Positions 21,683 through 31,158 of a stretch of 64,000 nt of DNA are shown here, in pieces. Origin of the DNA: Agapetus fuscipes (lineage: Eukaryota; Arthropoda; Insecta; Trichoptera; Glossosomatidae); assembly GCA_951799405.1 (NCBI GenBank), contig OX637353.1:4650001-4714000 (forward strand), written 5' to 3'. Every line of letters starts with the position of its first letter. Positions within the stretch are counted from its first letter, which is position 1. The translations under genes and the position numbers were made by a program. The notes below the pieces were generated by a model that was not told the origin of the DNA, ran no database searches, and was given only the letters and a program-made list of their open reading frames with translations.

Positions 21683-22471
21683 CCATCTAAAAAAGTAAAA
21701 CATCATCATAATTTCTTAAGCTACGAGTATATTTTGATTTAAGGTACAACTATTATTGCAATTTAAGATTCCTTTATTTTTGTTGTAACCCTACATTTTG
21801 CTTTGGCAGCACATGAAAGGGCCGGCCCAGTCACGCGCGCGCCCGCTGGTCATTACCTCCAGCTACATTAATGCCTTATGTTTCTCCCGATGCGGCTCTG
21901 CTCTCCAGCTCTTTCAGGTCGCATCACTTTGTATCAATCCTTTATGGAGCAGCTACTCCTCTAATGGGCACTGTAGATAGATACGATCTCATAAAAACAA
22001 TTATATTCTGTACTGTCTTCGGCGATCTACGGGTGAAGTAGACAGCAGGTAGAAGAAAAGTGTTACCCTAACTAGGAGATAAAAATGCGCCACATTATGG
22101 TTGGTGTTAATGCTTAGAGGTCAATGACGAAATGTTTTAAATTTATTTAAAATGTCGGATCTTTGTTTGGCCTAGCTGAAGATATCTTAGGCCCTTAGGA
22201 GCACACCTTAGACCCTTACAATGCCCTTAGTTTACATATGTTAATGTGTCATTAAGAATCAGTTTTTCCTTGTCAAAACGACACGCAATAAATGTAAATT
22301 TATCAATTATAAAACACCTGTTAGGTCTGTACTGTTCTGTGTTTTATTGAACTACAACAGTTTCTAATTATAATATGTAATGCTGCCATTTTGTTGTTTT
22401 TTAAAACATTTTTTTCATTTATTATCCATGATATCTAAAAGTGTATTTATGTGCAATGTGAGTAAAATAAT
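21683..22471. other. Unassigned sequence
   Basis: Includes a GC-richer patch at 21800-21970 without domains in any frame. Confidence 0.3.
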
Positions 22472-22690
22472 GGTGTTATGGCTGAGCGAGTCAAGTCGCT
22501 ATTCTTGACTAGCGTATTTGGAACAGAATAACGTTGGTTCAAATCACGCTTAGCCCTTTGACCATAACACTTCGACCCTGGTTTAACAGATGCCATTGCA
22601 TACACACAAGTTTCTTCTTCCGCATGAAGACAACTGGTCTGGCAAAATAGTTTGGTGAATTGCATTTCTCTTCACAAATCTTTTTTTTTT
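22472..22690 (+). mobile_element. SINE-III with Leu/Ser-tRNA-like head
   Basis: GGTGTTATGGCTGAGCGAGT is a box A-like start of the kind found in long-variable-arm tRNAs. TGGTTCAAATCACGC at about 22532-22546 is box B. The body (CTTCGACCCTGGTTTAACAG, CGCATGAAGACAACTGG) is shared with the copies at 36.25 and 53.59 kb, and the element ends in an A/T-rich run near 22680. Confidence 0.8.
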
Positions 22691-22799
22691 AAATAAATGA
22701 AGGATACATCCTTATCCCAAAATTGTTCGTCGATCTATAAGCTGCTACATGACTAACACATCCGTTCATTTTACTCCAGCATTATATTATTTTTTAATT

Positions 22800-22970
22800 G
22801 TGTATAACAGTGGCAGGTAGATGATGAGAACGAAGGGGAGATTGAGAAAAAAAAGATGCATCATATTTTTTTTAAATTCTCCTTATTAGTACCAGGTCGA
22901 TGATGAAAAAGAAGGCCTTACGGGAGATAGAGATAAAAAAAAAGCAGAAAATGATGCTGCATCTTGAGGA
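22800..22970. repeat. Diverged tandem duplication, about 80 bp
   Basis: GGCAGGTAGATGATGAGAAC...GGGAGATTGAGAAAAAAAAG is followed by CCAGGTCGATGATGAAAAAG...GGGAGATAGAGATAAAAAAA. They look like two diverged copies of one segment. The remainder of 22691-23533 has nothing recognised. Confidence 0.5.
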
Positions 22971-23533
22971 TGGCAATTTAAATTGGGGTTGATTTTTACG
23001 GTTGGCAAGTTGTTTCATCCTAAGGTTGGGGTGGTACAGAGGGTGAGTGTATTTATCCCGATGACTACCAAAGACAAGATATCTCGTTGAAAATAATACC
23101 TGGATCTCTAGGGACAAGATAATTCTTGTAATAGAATCGTGCAAGAACGAGATAGCATCCCGTCTTTCTAAATTCAAATTCTTCATGACTTAAATTATTT
23201 AATTAACCGTAATTCTTCAAAAAATTGCACTCATATTTGTCTGCATCGATTGAAAACAATTTATTCTATTTAAAAAAGTTCAGCTGAACATATTTTTATT
23301 TTTTTAGTGTTTTAAGTAACACTTAACACAATATGCTTTTTACATATTATGGGGCGTTTTAAGGTGTGTGTTTATGTTATTCTTTAAAGTATTTATCAAC
23401 ACAAACAACACATATTTGGCTATATGTCTTAAAAGCCATGAACCTCTTAATATTCACAAATATGAAAATATTTACTATGAAGAAAAAGAACGGGAAACTA
23501 CCACATTAGGGACTCAAGTGGCATCCCATGAAC

Positions 23534-23692
23534 CTAATCTTGTCTAATCTAATCTAAGTTGCAAAGATATGTAACATTGGGGATTCACATTATATGCATT
23601 TTCACAAGCAGACACGTGTAATTTTGCACTTATACATGTCGCATTTGGACTTACAACATAAAAACCCAAATCTCAAATGAACATACACCTAT
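23534..23692 (-). repeat. Tail element, 3' portion, minus strand
   Basis: Begins CTTGTCTAATCTAATCTAAG (complement of the TTAGAT terminus), then TGCATTTTCACAAGCAGACA and CAAATCTCAAATGAACATAC. The match stops before the CCTGAAACAGGG block, so the 5' half is missing. Confidence 0.75.
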
Positions 23693-25611
23693 TTGATATA
23701 TTATACTTTTCTTCCCGCGAGGAACCCAATTTTTAGTATTGCCTTTGAAAGAGAAAAATGATGAAAATTATCGATAAACATTACCGCAAACCCATCTTAG
23801 GATTAAAACAGGATGAGAAGAAGGTTTCCTAAAACAACCAAATGGCAGGTAGAGTGTGTTTTTTATCGGCGGCAGAGAAGTGGTAAAGGTAGGAGCAGAA
23901 ATTAGGTCAGTGAGCAAAAGACAGACGAGGGTCAGCGTAAGCCACTGACCTCAGACTTCGGGGAGGTGACCACATTATTTATAAGGGACCACAGATTTAT
24001 TGAGGGTCCCGAATAATCAAAATATCAACACTGGAATATTGTACCTCAGACATCTTGCGACTTAGAGCATGATGAATTGGGGGTACTGGACCGGAAGTCG
24101 TGGTTTAGTAGGAAGCTGGACAAAGCATCCAACAATCAAGAAGATGGAAAGAACAATTGATTAATAACATAGAAGAGCATAAACTAGCTTACTGCATTGA
24201 TGCATACTATTAACCACATTTGTCTCAGTCCTGTCAAACGCTACAGTTGTGTAGCGTTTGCAAAACACAAATATTATGTTTTCTTGGTTCCTACATTTTG
24301 ATGCCATAATGTCTTAAAATGATTCCTTTTGCCTTTAAAATTCTTCAATTTTATCGATCACAAAATTTGTACCGGACTTATGCATCTATTTCGGCCCGGA
24401 CATAGTACGCACGCGGTAATGCTGCCACCTTCTAGACACATTTTTACATTCGCCCGAGTTTTTTGGTACACATGAAAATGCGGCTGTGAAGTTCTTTGTT
24501 CTCTTTCTTAATAAGGGCATTTTCGTGAGTAGGTTGAACCAGTGTAATGTCTATTTTCATTAAATAAATTTTTAGTCCACAGATATCATATGTCAATGGG
24601 AAGAACCATTAATTCTAGAGTGGATCGTCAGGGGATTAGAAAAAAAATAAAAGATAATTAAACACATTCCTGCATTAAAAACACCATTCGTTATCACAAA
24701 CTTTCTTTTTAAAAAATATGTGTGATATGAAACTACCCATTTTGGTATACGTGCAGATAATTTTTTATTAAGTAATAAAATAAATGCAATTCGCCAACTC
24801 GTTTTTGCGTGGCACGAAACAGGTCATCATCAATAAATTAAATCTGAATTTCTTGTTTCAACGAAATACTTTTTCACAAGTATTAGCGAATGACATCTAT
24901 GACAGAGAACACAATAGAATTTAAGCCGTTGCTATTTTACTTCAAACATACGTCAGTCATATTACCATCGCCTAGTCAGCTAATCCAAAACGCCAAATTT
25001 TATTTTTATTTTATCTTAATAATATGATTTTTATTACAACTTATGTGCTCATGATATGTGAGGGTGAACATTCTTTAGAGTTTTATTAAAAATTCATATT
25101 AAACATCTATATCTATCTTCTTTTACCCACATATCTACATATCTGTACAACAACACGATCCATTTCATGGCGAGGAAACCGCGCTTTGCATTCAGAAGAA
25201 ATGCAAGTGAATGGATATTTTCAACCTTTGAAATAAATAATCAAGGGGAAGGATAAAAAGTGCATCAAATCAGTACTTGACGAATAAAATTTTACTTTCA
25301 CCGCAACCATAGAGCTGGATCAAAACTGACTGAAGATTCAAAGAGCGTGAGCTTTTTAGTTTCCATGTTTTATTTGGTGACGACTGTGGTTGAGTATGAA
25401 TGTAAAGTTTTATACTTATAAGTGCTGAAAGCAAAGTAAAGGTATCATTATAATGTTGCATCTTTGAAATAAATCCAGAGAATAGGTTTTGCTGCTACAC
25501 TCCTTTGCAGAATTGTTGAAAATAAATTTAATTTAATCTTTGAGATCAGTAGGTATGTATGAAAAGAAGCTAAAATATCACGAATCGGTAAGTATAAGCG
25601 TGGTAGATGAA
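23693..25611. other. Unassigned sequence
   Basis: No recognisable ORF, SINE promoter or repeat was found. Confidence 0.3.
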
Positions 25612-26113
25612 GTACTGTACTGTATCCTGCCGCCGTTCCACTAGGGGTGGCCGGTACCTCCGCAGATGCGCCTCCACTTTTTTCTGTCCTTACAAACCAC
25701 TTTCATTTCCTCAATATTCATCACCTTTTTCATACATACTCTTCTCTTATTTTCACTCTGCAGGTTCCATTCTTTCGCAATCTCACCTATTTGGTCTAAC
25801 CATTCTTTCCTCGGCCTTCCCCTTCCGCGCTTTCCTCTGACATTTCCTTTGTACACTTTCTTCGTTAGTCGTTCATCATCCATTCTTTCGAGATGTCCGA
25901 ACCATCTCATCGTACTTTTTTGTACTTTCATTCTCATATTCTCTTTTATACCACACTCGTTCATCACCCAATCATTACGTACTCTATCATTCAGTGTTTT
26001 TCCAGCCATTGCTCTCAGATAAGCCATTTCAACCGTACATACTTTACTCAGCTCACATTCATTAACTGTCCACGCCTCACTTCCATACATCAATGTCGGA
26101 ACCAATATACCTT
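25612..26113 (-). pseudogene. LINE-C copy 1: post-RT C-terminal fragment
   Basis: The minus-strand frame at 26105-25641 encodes 154 residues: TLMYGSEAWTVNECELSKV, a RWFGHLERMDDERLTKKVY block, GRGRPRKEWLDQIGEIAKEW, and a C-terminus ending GGTGHP before the stop. It is related to LINE-A and LINE-B but distinct. The 3' terminus reads GGATACAGTACAGTAC on the minus strand, a short TACAG-type tail. The RT core is absent because of 5' truncation at about 26113. The plus-strand ORFs here are antisense shadows. Confidence 0.85.
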
Positions 26114-26284
26114 TATTTTATGATATTTGCATTCTTTTCAATACGCACGCATTCTTACATACTTGATCCGTCGTGTGTTTTCAATGGCTGATAACCCGTC
26201 TACATTATTTTTTTTTCTAAAATAAATACAATTGTGAAGTTTTCTAGCCTGTATATTACTATGTCACTGCGTTTATGTATAAGC

Positions 26285-26480
26285 ATTGAGGTGAATTCCC
26301 TGTTTCAGGGAAGGTCGGTAAAAATTTCAGAGCTTATAATATTCATTTGAGATTTGGATTTTAATTTATTAGTACCCAAACAATATTTGTAAGCGCAATC
26401 TCACGCGTGTCTGCTTGTGTAAAAATACCATTTCAATAGACATATCTTTCAAAAGATTTAATATGAACCTTAAATATTAA
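26285..26480 (+). repeat. Diverged tail element
   Basis: CCCTGTTTCAGGGAAGGTCG, TTCATTTGAGATTTGG, a TTGTAAGCGCAATCTCACGC block and TGTCTGCTTGTG are in family order. Confidence 0.7.
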
Positions 26481-26589
26481 TATTGTCTGTCCAACTTCGA
26501 CTATAAAAGTAAGTACAGATTTCTTATAAACTTGAAACAATTCTAATATACAATCTCCTTAAAAATAGCATCCCTTTAGTGATTGGTTG

Positions 26590-26750
26590 TCTTATGCCCA
26601 TCAGAGGTTATTTCACATGAGCAATGTTTGTGTGTGTACTAGACCAATGTGTCTTATGAAAACTAGAATAATTAAAAACTCTCACACTATCGTATATTAC
26701 GTTCTTTTCTAAGCTCAGATTGTGTGAAATGAGACAATTATAGAATAAGA
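26590..26750 (-). repeat. Dispersed repeat D1, uninterrupted copy
   Basis: Reverse-complement match to the two halves at 2340-2435 and 2650-2735 (AACATTGCTCATGTGAAATA; GATAGTGTGAGAGTTTTT; AATCTGAGCTTAG), without the tail element. It acts as an empty-site reference for that insertion. Confidence 0.65.
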
Positions 26751-28107
26751 CAATTTCATTCAAAGGTCATCTTTGAATCAACTGGTAGATAAGCCAAAAT
26801 ATCACTGGGGAGACGAAATGTTGAAATATAATTTTTGATACCACAAAACAATTTTGAACTTAAATATACAGAAAATATATTTCTAAAACCATCTACCAGA
26901 GGGCGAACGCTGATGTGTGGAACTGAGCAACCATTATGAAAATAATAATGGAATTCTTTTTTTTTCATCAAATCTCAATGTTTTAAATTCCCCTAAAAGC
27001 ATGTAAATTTTCCGTTGGGTTGGCACGCGCAAAAAAATCCCCAGATTTCGTTAAAATTTCCGCCAACGGGCTGTTTGTTTTTCCTTTATGCCCGTATCTT
27101 TATTAAATTTTAACCTTATTGCTTATTAATCCACTTTCCGTCGTACCTGCCTCAATCTAAATTGAGTTTGAAATTAAAAAAAACCTACATTGTTTGTCTG
27201 AAACATCGTTTTTTTTTTCATTCAGTAAAATTGTTATTTTTTTAAGATATTAATACTATTAGAATTCCCATAGCAAACTCCGTGTGTTTATGTTTAATTA
27301 ATTGTTTTCCTTATACTATGCTACATTTCGAGATTTCCCACCTTCGTTTTTATAAAGCTCACGCAACGAAAAGACCCGCAATCTGTTTCACCTGGTCATT
27401 GTGTGCAGTAAAGAATTTTCATATTACATTTTTGGTTTCCTATCACGATAATCATTTCAAGTTTATTCAAGATTTTGCGAGATAAGTATTGAATAGCTGA
27501 AAGAAAGATTTTAATTGATCCAGAGACTTTTTTCTTATTGGTTTAAAAGAAAAAAGAGACCGTCCATTAAATACAGAAGAATTACCGCTCTTTATAAATC
27601 CAGTAGAAACTTAAAACCAAGCAATGGACCCTTTATATTATTAAGAAATATAAAAAAAACGTCAGCGATGCTAAGTCATTCACTCAGCAAGAAAGTTCTG
27701 AAGAAGTTTCCCACAGATTTGTAACGAAACGTAAGCTGCTACATACCACGGTCAAGACTTTCAGGGGGTTGAATATTTAGCATCAGCTGCAACAGGCCGT
27801 GAAAGCCTAAAACAATTATGACATTGATAATTGTTTTCTTAAAACTGCATTTCGTCGTTGTTCTGGCAATAGGTCATATGTCAAAAAATTTCGACTTTCC
27901 CTTTATGATACCATTTTATAGGGAAAGAAACATTTTATACAATTAGAATAACTCCCATGTCATAAACCATACTGTACTGATGATAATGTGTGACATGGGA
28001 GGTATTGTAGCTACATAAAATGACTTTTTTCCCATCAAATGGCATCACAAAAAGGAAATCGAAAACCCTTGACATACGACCTATTGCCAGAACAACGACG
28101 ATTTGCT
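26751..28107. other. Unassigned AT-rich sequence
   Basis: The short ORFs at 27282-27485 and 27515-27724 have no recognisable content. No other structure was seen. Confidence 0.3.
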
Positions 28108-28218
28108 ACTTTTATGTTCATTTGAGTTATGGGTTATTACTTTATAAGTACACTTATATCATATGTAAGCCCGAACGTACACGTGTCTTGTAGACGTGCA
28201 TTAAATATGAATCTATGA
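28108..28218 (+). repeat. Tail element fragment, diverged
   Basis: TTTATGTTCATTTGAGTTAT, TAAGCCCGAACGTACACGTG and GTGCATTAAATATGAATC correspond to the middle and 3' part of the family. The 5' CACTTTGCCAATG block is missing. Confidence 0.55.
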
Positions 28219-28502
28219 AGTTTTTTTTGGCATAGTATACTTGCAGTTTAATGGTCAACATCACCGACTTCTATTCAAACTATAGACGATTCAGTATAAA
28301 GCAAATCTTAAAAGATACAAAGTTGTCAAACAAGCCAAAGAATATATGGCGTACCGTTTGCACAAGTGACGTCACAAAACTTTTACTCACATAACTTAGT
28401 ATTTACCGCAACTCGTATAAAACTTCCCCCTCCACATTAAAATCCCCACCCCTCTTTAGTTCTCGCCATATACAATCAACCAAACGTGACATTTTTGCAT
28501 TT

Positions 28503-28665
28503 CAATTTGAGTATTTTATAAGGTTTAAGGAAGCACAAGTGTGAGCAGCCGCCGTTATTGTTGCCACATCTATTCACTCCTGCCACTCTATCCTTGTGGT
28601 ACACCTGAACATCATTCACCATCATGCAAACGTCTCTCAATCCATGTGCTTTGATTTCATTGTTC
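28503..28665 (-). CDS. Candidate exon: EGF module of an LDL-receptor-related protein
   Basis: The minus-strand frame contains DVQVYHKDRVAGVN followed by RCGNNNGGCSHLCFLKP. In LRP-type receptors a hydrophobic DVQVFH-like strand ends a YWTD propeller and leads into an EGF-like module of the form CxxNNGGCSHLCL. The spacing here fits well, with three cysteines of the expected order. The open frame runs about 63 residues (28667-28476), but the similarity ends soon after FLKP. An AG precedes GACGTTTGC-type sequence as a possible acceptor. I see no clear GT donor right after the cysteine-rich part. It could be a real exon of a minus-strand membrane receptor gene, or a decayed exon. There are no neighbouring exons in the window that I can recognise. 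Confidence 0.4.
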
Positions 28666-28667
28666 AT

Positions 28668-29417
28668 AAAAATAAGTATTTTTCATTTAGATTTCTTTCA
28701 TGAAAAAATCTTTGGAAAACGAAAGCCACCGCGTCGTTTGGATAATTAATCAGCCTTGAGAATGCTCCCCGCTTGTTTACTAAACGCGACGTCAGCAGAT
28801 TAAAAGCTGCGAACGGAACATGGTCTAACCCAAAAGATTTTCGAAAGAATTTATCATCCAACGCTAACCTTGAAAGTGAAAATTTAAAACATAATTTACT
28901 CTCTGCTAGTTCATCGTAGATGCGTTGGCGTAAAACAAAGCTCAATTTTTTTAGGTTTAGGTTGGAACAAACAAACCTAGTCATAATTACTACCTCCGCT
29001 CAAAAGTATGCCGTGATTTGTGAAGTGTTACATAAAAAAACAGTTCATCCTCAGAGCGGGTGTCTCCTGAAGACGTTAGCTACGTCGCTAACGAAACGTC
29101 GAGAATATTGTAAGATCTCTTAAAAGGGTTCGCATAGGCGTACCCAGGAAGAGCATATATTTTTCTCTTCACGTTTTTTTTCTGTCACGCAAGATGCACG
29201 CCACGGATTGCACGGTTTGCGTGGCGCACTAGATATCTTTAGTTCCGCTCTTTATGACGGACGCCTTTTACTTCCCGTCCTCTAGCTACGCCAGGTTGGC
29301 GTAGACTCCTCTCGGACTTCCAGCTCAGAAAGCCGACCGCCGGGTTTTTTTATTATATTCCTCTCTTTCTTCCCGCTCGTAAAAGTCTCCCAAAGGAACG
29401 TTTGCTGAAAGCGAGCG
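28668..29417. other. Unassigned sequence, partly GC-richer
   Basis: Includes the structured motif at 29067-29097 and a hairpin-like GCCACG...CGTGGC at about 29198-29230. No coding content was recognised. Confidence 0.3.
29067..29097 (+). other. CTGAAGA / stem-loop / GAAAC motif
   Basis: CTGAAGA is followed by C, a perfect 6-bp stem GTTAGC...GCTAAC with a TACGTC loop, then GAAAC. The minus-strand motif at 6941-6971 has GTCGGC...GCTGAC in the same position, so paired bases changed together. Confidence 0.6.
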
Positions 29418-30240
29418 GTGAATACTTCCCAAAGATATCTGATTATACCACACAAGTATTTAGTTCACTTTTGTTGTCTGATGAGCTGTGAGAGTTTTTT
29501 TTGTTTTTATCTAGTTTGCGTTCTATTTCGCGAGAGATGGTTGTTTTTTCTGACCTCATTTGATATTAAAATGCATTTACCCATAATATATCTTATTCTT
29601 TGCTTTTGCACCAGTTACTGTACGATTTTGCTTCTATTAAAGTTTATCTACATGCTTCTAATCAAAGTTCCTAGAAAGAATACAGCAACCGGCCAACATC
29701 ACTACGATTATTTGGGTGTAAGGTGGTACAATGCACTTTTTTCCAGGTATAAGCATGATAAGCACGCAGATCCTAGGGCCATTAAGTACATGATCAGCAA
29801 ATATTTGAAAGAGGTGTAAATAGTTGAGTGTTTATATTTGATTGGTTTTTTGTATATTATTCTTATCATTATTATTTTTGTTATTTTTTTCATATATCTA
29901 CATGTGTGTATATATGTATAATTCCTATTTCTGTATTTTCTATTTAAACATGTTACCTCTTTATGTTATTTTATTTTATTTTTTGTCTTTCTGTTTTTGC
30001 TGAGTAAATGACTAAATGGTGTATATATTATTTTTGTTTTTTATGATTTTTATCTATTAAGTGATTAATTTTAAGTTAAGATAAGTTGGAATCCTCCCCA
30101 AAACACAAGCTATGCTTACTTTGGGGAGTATTTGTTGTAATTAGATTTTTAAAATTTATTTTTATTGTAATACTTTGTACATATTGATAAAAACAATAAA
30201 GACCTTATTATTATTATTATTATTATTATTATATTATATT
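29418..30240 (+). mobile_element. Possible LINE 3' end with TTA-repeat tail
   Basis: The 133-residue ORF (29418-29819) ends GQHHYDYLGVRWYNALFSRY...IKYMISKYLKEV. This resembles the last residues of several insect non-LTR polyproteins, where a YxGxxxYNxLP-like block precedes a lysine-rich helix. The N-terminal 85 residues are hydrophobic and may be flanking DNA. After the stop there are about 380 bp of AT-rich UTR, AATAAAGACC, and a (TTA)n run at about 30206-30231. That arrangement is typical of LINE 3' ends. The family is not identified. Confidence 0.45.
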
Positions 30241-30599
30241 ATGTATCTCGGCGATGTGACGTCACCCATAGTAAATCAAATATAGATTCCCGACTATCGG
30301 GGCTTTTTCTAGTTCACACCACTGTCAGACAATACACTTGGCGGAAATGCAATAATCAAAACAGTGTCTTTTTATACTACACACAATAATAATTGTTTGA
30401 AAATCATGACGTTCTGCAGGGACATCACAAATATTCCTAAAATTTCAAATATTTTGAGTTCATCGGTAGAGGCATTTTTTTTCCAACAAACTCTTATTTT
30501 AATACGACTGTGGATATGCCAATCCACTTTTATTTTATTTATGTCAGAACACACCTCCACACACCAGGTTTTTATACAGGTGTCAAATATGACAATCAC

Positions 30600-30830
30600 C
30601 TTTCTGCACCGCCAATATCGTGACTGTTGGGCGATGGAGCGCGCGCGGTCGCCGCAATTAAGGAATTCCCGGAAAAGCAATAACTGGCGGCGGCAACTGC
30701 ACAACTCCTGGGGGAGGCCGGGACGATGATGGCCGCGAATAATGCATGCAAATTGTAAATGGACGTCCAAACAATTGCCGACGTCGAGGTGGGACGACAA
30801 GTTTTTCATCATTGATCGTCGGCTTCAATT
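30600..30830. other. Local GC-rich island
   Basis: Clearly richer in G+C and CpG than its surroundings (GGAGCGCGCGCGGTCGCCGC at about 30634), with an octamer-like ATGCAAAT at about 30747. ORFs in both strands (30364-30729 plus, 30372-30812 minus) show no domain. It could be a regulatory element or an unrecognised exon. Confidence 0.3.
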
Positions 30831-30989
30831 CATGGAAATTTGATTTAATGTACGCACTACTTGATTGAGTAAACAGCGTTTATTGTATGCTGATTAATTA
30901 TTTTAGTTGAATACAGCTTAGTATGTAACTTCTTGATATTTTTAAATAACATATTTGAAAGTTAATTTGTGTAATCTGTTTGTTCCTTG

Positions 30990-31158
30990 ACTAATATGCA
31001 GGTCAAGTTCCTTGACCAAAAGGTATGAGGCTGATCCTTCGTGCTCTAAAAGCATGGTTCACTTTAGCCAATGTCACTTTCGTTTCAGGAAAAAGTGGCA
31101 GGAGTTGCATGGTTTACGTTCAAGTCAAATTTGTGTTTTTTGTATAATGCATATTTAC
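30990..31158 (+). repeat. Tail element, 5' part, host of LINE-B
   Basis: TTCCTTGACTAATATGCAGG, GGTATGAGGCTGATCC, GGTTCACTTTAGCCAATGTC, TTTCAGGAAAAAGTGGCAGG. Similarity breaks at about 31158 where LINE-B begins. A short continuation (GCAGCATGAATAAGCGAAGA) appears after LINE-B at about 32985. Confidence 0.65.

Noticed and set aside
21785..21815. U6 snRNA start (TTTGCTTTGGCAGCACATG)
   Set aside because: Only about 18 nt resemble the U6 5' end; the conserved ACAGAGA-type downstream region is absent.
25666..26123. Plus-strand ORFs over LINE-C copy 1
   Set aside because: Antisense to a clear retrotransposon C-terminal frame.
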